Positions 31,272-34,062 of a stretch of 34,062 nt of DNA are shown one piece after another. A program made the translations under genes and the position numbers. Under the pieces are notes generated by a model. The model saw only the letters and a program-made list of their open reading frames with translations, ran no database searches and was not told the origin of the DNA. Numbering within the stretch: the first letter of the stretch is position 1; every line of letters starts with the position of its first letter. Location of the stretch: contig JAJRTK010000230.1 in assembly GCA_024278345.1 (NCBI GenBank), positions 1-34,062 of the forward strand. Direction: 5' to 3'. Source of the stretch: a bacterium (GTDB taxonomy: Bacteria; CSSED10-310; JAJRTK01).

Positions 31272-33755
31272 TCAGAGGTCGGCCATGAGCTTTTCGAGGC
31301 CGGGGTCCCGGGCCGCCGCTTTCCGGAAACGGGCGCCACCTTTGGCAACACCCTGCCTCAGAGCCTTGATGGCCGCCCTTCTTTGGCCTTTCTCCAGGCG
31401 GAGCTTTGCGATGACAAGCCAGATGGCTGGTTGATACCGGCCCAGCTTCTCCAAGACTTGAATCGCTTCGTCATTTTTGCCAAGCTTCTGAAGGGTCTGG
31501 CTAAGAAACAGACCTGCTTGTTGAAAGGAGGGTCGCTTATTGAAGGCGCTACGAAGAAAGGGGAGCCCCTCTTCCGGTGAACCCTCCTCGGTGAGGAGAA
31601 CGCCAAGGTTGTAAACTGCCTCTACATTGTCAGGATCGAGCTCTGCGGCTTTTCGGATAGAGGGAATCGCCTCTTTTCGACGGCCCATTCGATCCAGAAG
31701 TGAACCAAGATTATTATAACCCGTGGAAGCCTCGGGATCGAGCACAATCGCCTGCCTGTAAAGAGCCTCGGCAGCTTTCTGGTCCCCCAAGCGCTCGCTG
31801 ACAATTCCAAGATTGTACGTGACGGCGTAGCTTGTCGTGTCCTTTCGGTGGGCGCTCCGCAAAACTTCCAAGGCTTCCTGGAGACGGTTTTGCCGGTTCA
31901 GGCAGTTGCCCAGTCCCGACGCCGCCAGCATGGAGTTGGGATCGAGCTTCACGGCCTTGCGAAACCATCTCTCCGCATCTCCGTATTTCCCTTCCTCTAG
32001 ATATGTGTCTCCCATGGAAACATAAGCCGCCGGGTTGGCCGAGTGCATGTCCAGGACGGCCTGGATGAGCTGACGCGCCTGCTTGTATTGCCGAAACTCC
32101 CGCAGAATCTTTGCCGCGCCCAGATAGGCCGTGTCCCGTGCCGGATCCATGGCGATCACCTCCCGGAACTGCTTTAATGCCTCTTCTTTGGCACCCAGGC
32201 GGACCAAGGCATTGGCCAGGGAACTCTTCGCCAACACGTTTTTGGGATCCTCCTCCAATAGCCCGGAAATCGCTTGGACCGCAGCCTCGGTCTTGCCTTG
32301 ACGGATAAGGTTTTGCGAGGCTTCGAACCGAGTCCAAAACTTCAACCGATCCTTGGGATCGGGCAGGTCTTCCGGCTTCTCCGACCAGGTGCCACCCCAC
32401 ACGTACCCCAACGCCGCCAGCTTCGCCCGGGTTTCGGGGTCCATCTCCGCCTCTCTGTGTTCCCCCTTCGTAAAAGGATCTTCCGCAATCCGGCGCCGAA
32501 GTTCCACTAAAAGACCCCTTCCCCCATCCACTTCCTCGCCAACCTTCCCATGGAGATTCCGCCGCTCCTTGGGATCGCTCTCCAGATCATAAACCTCCGG
32601 CCTGGGAGCTTCGATTACCTTGACGCTTCCCCGCTCCTCGCCACGGAGAGGCGCCCATCCGAAGTTCAGAAACGGGGCCATGGTCTCCATGTAGGCACCC
32701 CGCTCGTCAGTTTCACCGTGGATCAACGGCAAAAGAGTCTTCCCATCCATCTCGCTCACGCCTTCAAGACCCAGCAGCTCCAGAATCGTGGGCGCGATGT
32801 CAACGGTTCGGACCAGGGAATCAACGCGCATCCCAGAGGGGATGCCGGGACCGCGCAGCAGCAACGGTACCCGCATGGTTGAACGATAGATGAAAAGTCC
32901 ATGAGTCTTTTCCCCATGCTCTCCCAAGCTCTCCCCATGATCCGCTGTGAAGGCGAAGAGCGTTTCTTCCAACAGCTTCTGTTCTTTCAGTTTCTCCAGA
33001 ACCCGCCCCAGCTCCCGGTCGGCATAGTGGATTTCCCCCTTGTAAGGCTCCCCGGCAAACTCCATCGCAATCTTGTCCGGCGGCGAATAGTTGGCGTGAG
33101 GATCGAAGAAATGGAGCCAAAGGAAAAAACGTTTGTTCGGCTTCCGCTTCTCCAACCAATCGATGGCCTTGTCGGCAATCCGAGCCGCAGGAAGCTCTTT
33201 GAACATGAAAAGCGGAGCCTTGGCGCCTCCCCGCAGATCATCGTCGTATTCCTCAAACCCCTGACTTAGCCCAAACTGGCTGTCCAAAACGAAAGCCCCA
33301 ATGATCGCGTGGGTCTCAAACCCCGCCTCCCGCAAACGCTCCGCCAATGTCACGTCCGATTCGGGCACGATGTAGGTCCCGTTGTTCCGCACACCGTGGC
33401 CATCGGGAAAAAGCCCCGTCATGATAGAAGTGTGGGAGGGAAGCGTCAGCGGCTGCGTCGTCAAGCAACGGGAAAACCAAGTCCCGCCCGCCGCCATCTC
33501 GTCCAGCACCGGCGTCAGGTTTTTCTCACCCACAGCGTAACCCAGATGATCCCAACGAGTCGTATCGAAAGTCACCAAAAGAACGTTGGACGGCCTCGGA
33601 TCGCTGCAAGAGAAAACAAAGGCCAGCAGTGGGAGGCCCAGCCAGAGGCTCCGTGGAAGGACTCTCGCCGCGATCTGCCGGCGAAAACCAAAACATGGGG
33701 CAAAAGACAAGAATCCGGCCTCCAAAAAGGGGAGAACTAGAAAGAATGCGCTCAT
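31272..33755 (-). CDS. Lipoprotein with alkaline-phosphatase/sulfatase-fold domain and C-terminal TPRs
   Basis: An 827-residue protein. After an N-terminal hydrophobic region comes a lipobox-like LAFVFSC (C50), suggesting a lipoprotein. Residues about 56-420 form a sulfatase-type hydrolase: metal site VLLVTFDTTRWDHLG, nucleophile region TTQPLTLPSHTSIMTG and TADHGESLGEHG. The position normally held by the formylglycine-forming Cys/Ser (CxPSR) is Thr104 (T-L-P-S-H), so it is unlikely to be a formylglycine sulfatase; a phosphodiesterase, phosphonate hydrolase or phosphotransferase activity is more likely. Residues about 440-800 are roughly ten TPRs (YLGAAKILREFRQYKQA, TGYNNLGSLLDRMGRRKEA). Start: the ATG at 33755 lies close to a GGTAGG; a TTG at 33710 with GGAGG 8 bases upstream would give a more ordinary lipoprotein signal. 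Confidence 0.88.
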   Translation of the reverse strand: MSAFFLVLPFLEAGFLSFAPCFGFRRQIAARVLPRSLWLGLPLLAFVFSCSDPRPSNVLLVTFDTTRWDHLGYAVGEKNLTPVLDEMAAGGTWFSRCLTTQPLTLPSHTSIMTGLFPDGHGVRNNGTYIVPESDVTLAERLREAGFETHAIIGAFVLDSQFGLSQGFEEYDDDLRGGAKAPLFMFKELPAARIADKAIDWLEKRKPNKRFFLWLHFFDPHANYSPPDKIAMEFAGEPYKGEIHYADRELGRVLEKLKEQKLLEETLFAFTADHGESLGEHGEKTHGLFIYRSTMRVPLLLRGPGIPSGMRVDSLVRTVDIAPTILELLGLEGVSEMDGKTLLPLIHGETDERGAYMETMAPFLNFGWAPLRGEERGSVKVIEAPRPEVYDLESDPKERRNLHGKVGEEVDGGRGLLVELRRRIAEDPFTKGEHREAEMDPETRAKLAALGYVWGGTWSEKPEDLPDPKDRLKFWTRFEASQNLIRQGKTEAAVQAISGLLEEDPKNVLAKSSLANALVRLGAKEEALKQFREVIAMDPARDTAYLGAAKILREFRQYKQARQLIQAVLDMHSANPAAYVSMGDTYLEEGKYGDAERWFRKAVKLDPNSMLAASGLGNCLNRQNRLQEALEVLRSAHRKDTTSYAVTYNLGIVSERLGDQKAAEALYRQAIVLDPEASTGYNNLGSLLDRMGRRKEAIPSIRKAAELDPDNVEAVYNLGVLLTEEGSPEEGLPFLRSAFNKRPSFQQAGLFLSQTLQKLGKNDEAIQVLEKLGRYQPAIWLVIAKLRLEKGQRRAAIKALRQGVAKGGARFRKAAARDPGLEKLMADL

Positions 33756-33883
33756 CCTACCCGCGACGACGATTCTCCGCCAGCGCGGTCAGCAGCCCTC
33801 TTGATGAGAATCGCCAACCACCTGGTCCGACAAGAAGAACTCCAGCCTAACGGGGCACCATTCCATCAAACCGGCCTCGGTCA

Positions 33884-34062
33884 TGGTACCGGCCACGGTG
33901 CAGATTTCAGACGCCGCCCCAGGGCTTCCAGCCCTGGAACCCGGCGGAGGCTCCGCCTCCGGACCTCCGCTGGGAGCGCCGCTCCCAGACCCACGCCAGG
34001 GAGCCAGCTCCCTGGACCCACATCTTTGTGCGCTGCGCGCTTTTTTCGGGTGGCCGGTACCA
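33884..34062. repeat. Hairpin-array element bounded by 13-bp perfect inverted repeats
   Basis: TGGTACCGGCCAC (33884-33896) is repeated inverted at 34050-34062. Between them four perfect hairpins follow one another with centres near 33928, 33953, 33979 and 34005, a period of about 26 bp. Stems are 7, 7, 8 and 9 bp (33919-33937, 33945-33961, 33970-33988, 33996-34015), each followed by ACC-type spacers. The stem sequences differ but each pairs perfectly. The window ends on the last base of the right inverted repeat, so extra sequence may continue beyond it. Confidence 0.7.
34030..34046 (+). terminator. Short GC stem plus T6 at the end of the hairpin array
   Basis: GCGC-TGC-GCGC followed by TTTTTT on the plus strand, 15 bases after the fourth hairpin. 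The stem is short, so it is a weak intrinsic-terminator candidate. If real, the array would be the 3' part of a plus-strand transcript. Confidence 0.3.

Larger units (their letters stand above)
33756..34062. other. 307-bp non-coding right end
   Basis: The first 128 bases upstream of the lipoprotein gene show no clear promoter or gene. The remaining 179 bases are the hairpin-array element described separately. Confidence 0.5.

Noticed and set aside
33756-34062. CRISPR array at the right end
   Set aside because: The 26-bp periodicity comes from hairpins with differing stems and only 8-10 bases between them; there are no identical repeats and no spacers of CRISPR length.

Overview
The window looks like a chromosomal segment of a free-living, respiring Gram-negative bacterium with moderately high GC. 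The two-lobed M16 peptidase, sulfatase-fold/TPR lipoprotein, giant kinase-like/TPR/sigma-54 regulator, PP2C phosphatase with a TPR tail and split complex I operon suggest Acidobacteriota or a deltaproteobacterium-like lineage. This placement is inference: there is no rRNA or tRNA gene in the window to anchor it. No CRISPR array, intact insertion sequence or prophage is visible.

Layout, left to right. (1) 1-4017: tail of a probable AAA/PD-(D/E)XK-type protein, a 156-bp interspersed repeat, a two-lobed M16 zinc peptidase (TTG start) and a divergent secreted TPR protein. (2) 4035-13666, minus strand: nuoA-H-J-K-L-M-N, exactly the seven membrane-arm subunits of complex I and none of the peripheral-arm genes, followed 22 bp later by UDP-glucuronate decarboxylase. 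(3) 14063-18114: an orphan histidine kinase divergent from nuoA, then a minus-strand group of a small membrane protein, a TetR regulator, a YbbR-domain protein and pdxJ. A MITE-like palindromic element sits just upstream of the TetR gene. (4) 18123-25361: a PP2C phosphatase with one membrane helix and a TPR-like tail, and a 1464-residue regulator joining a degenerate kinase, TPRs, a GAF-like region and an intact sigma-54 AAA+/Fis module. (5) 25720-28406: glyA, ribF and a YbjN-like protein. (6) 28660-31118: pspA, divergent from the ybjN-like gene, then two FHA genes on the minus strand, one encoding a tail-anchored protein with an acidic repeat. (7) 31272-34062: a sulfatase-fold lipoprotein with TPRs, then a 179-bp element with 13-bp inverted ends and four tandem hairpins at about 26-bp period.

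Themes. Energy conservation is represented by the complex I membrane arm. Phospho-signalling is over-represented: histidine kinase, PP2C, kinase-like sigma-54 activator and two FHA proteins lie within 17 kb. Envelope functions recur: YbbR, PspA, UXS, M16, TPR proteins and the sulfatase-fold lipoprotein. The strongest non-coding signals are a family of at least five intergenic repeats (two nearly identical 156-bp copies in opposite orientation 25 kb apart), the palindromic element at 17491-17581, and the hairpin array at the right end.

Start codons were chosen from ribosome-binding sites and family N-termini; several genes appear to use TTG or GTG. Family names come from recognisable motifs, not from a database search.
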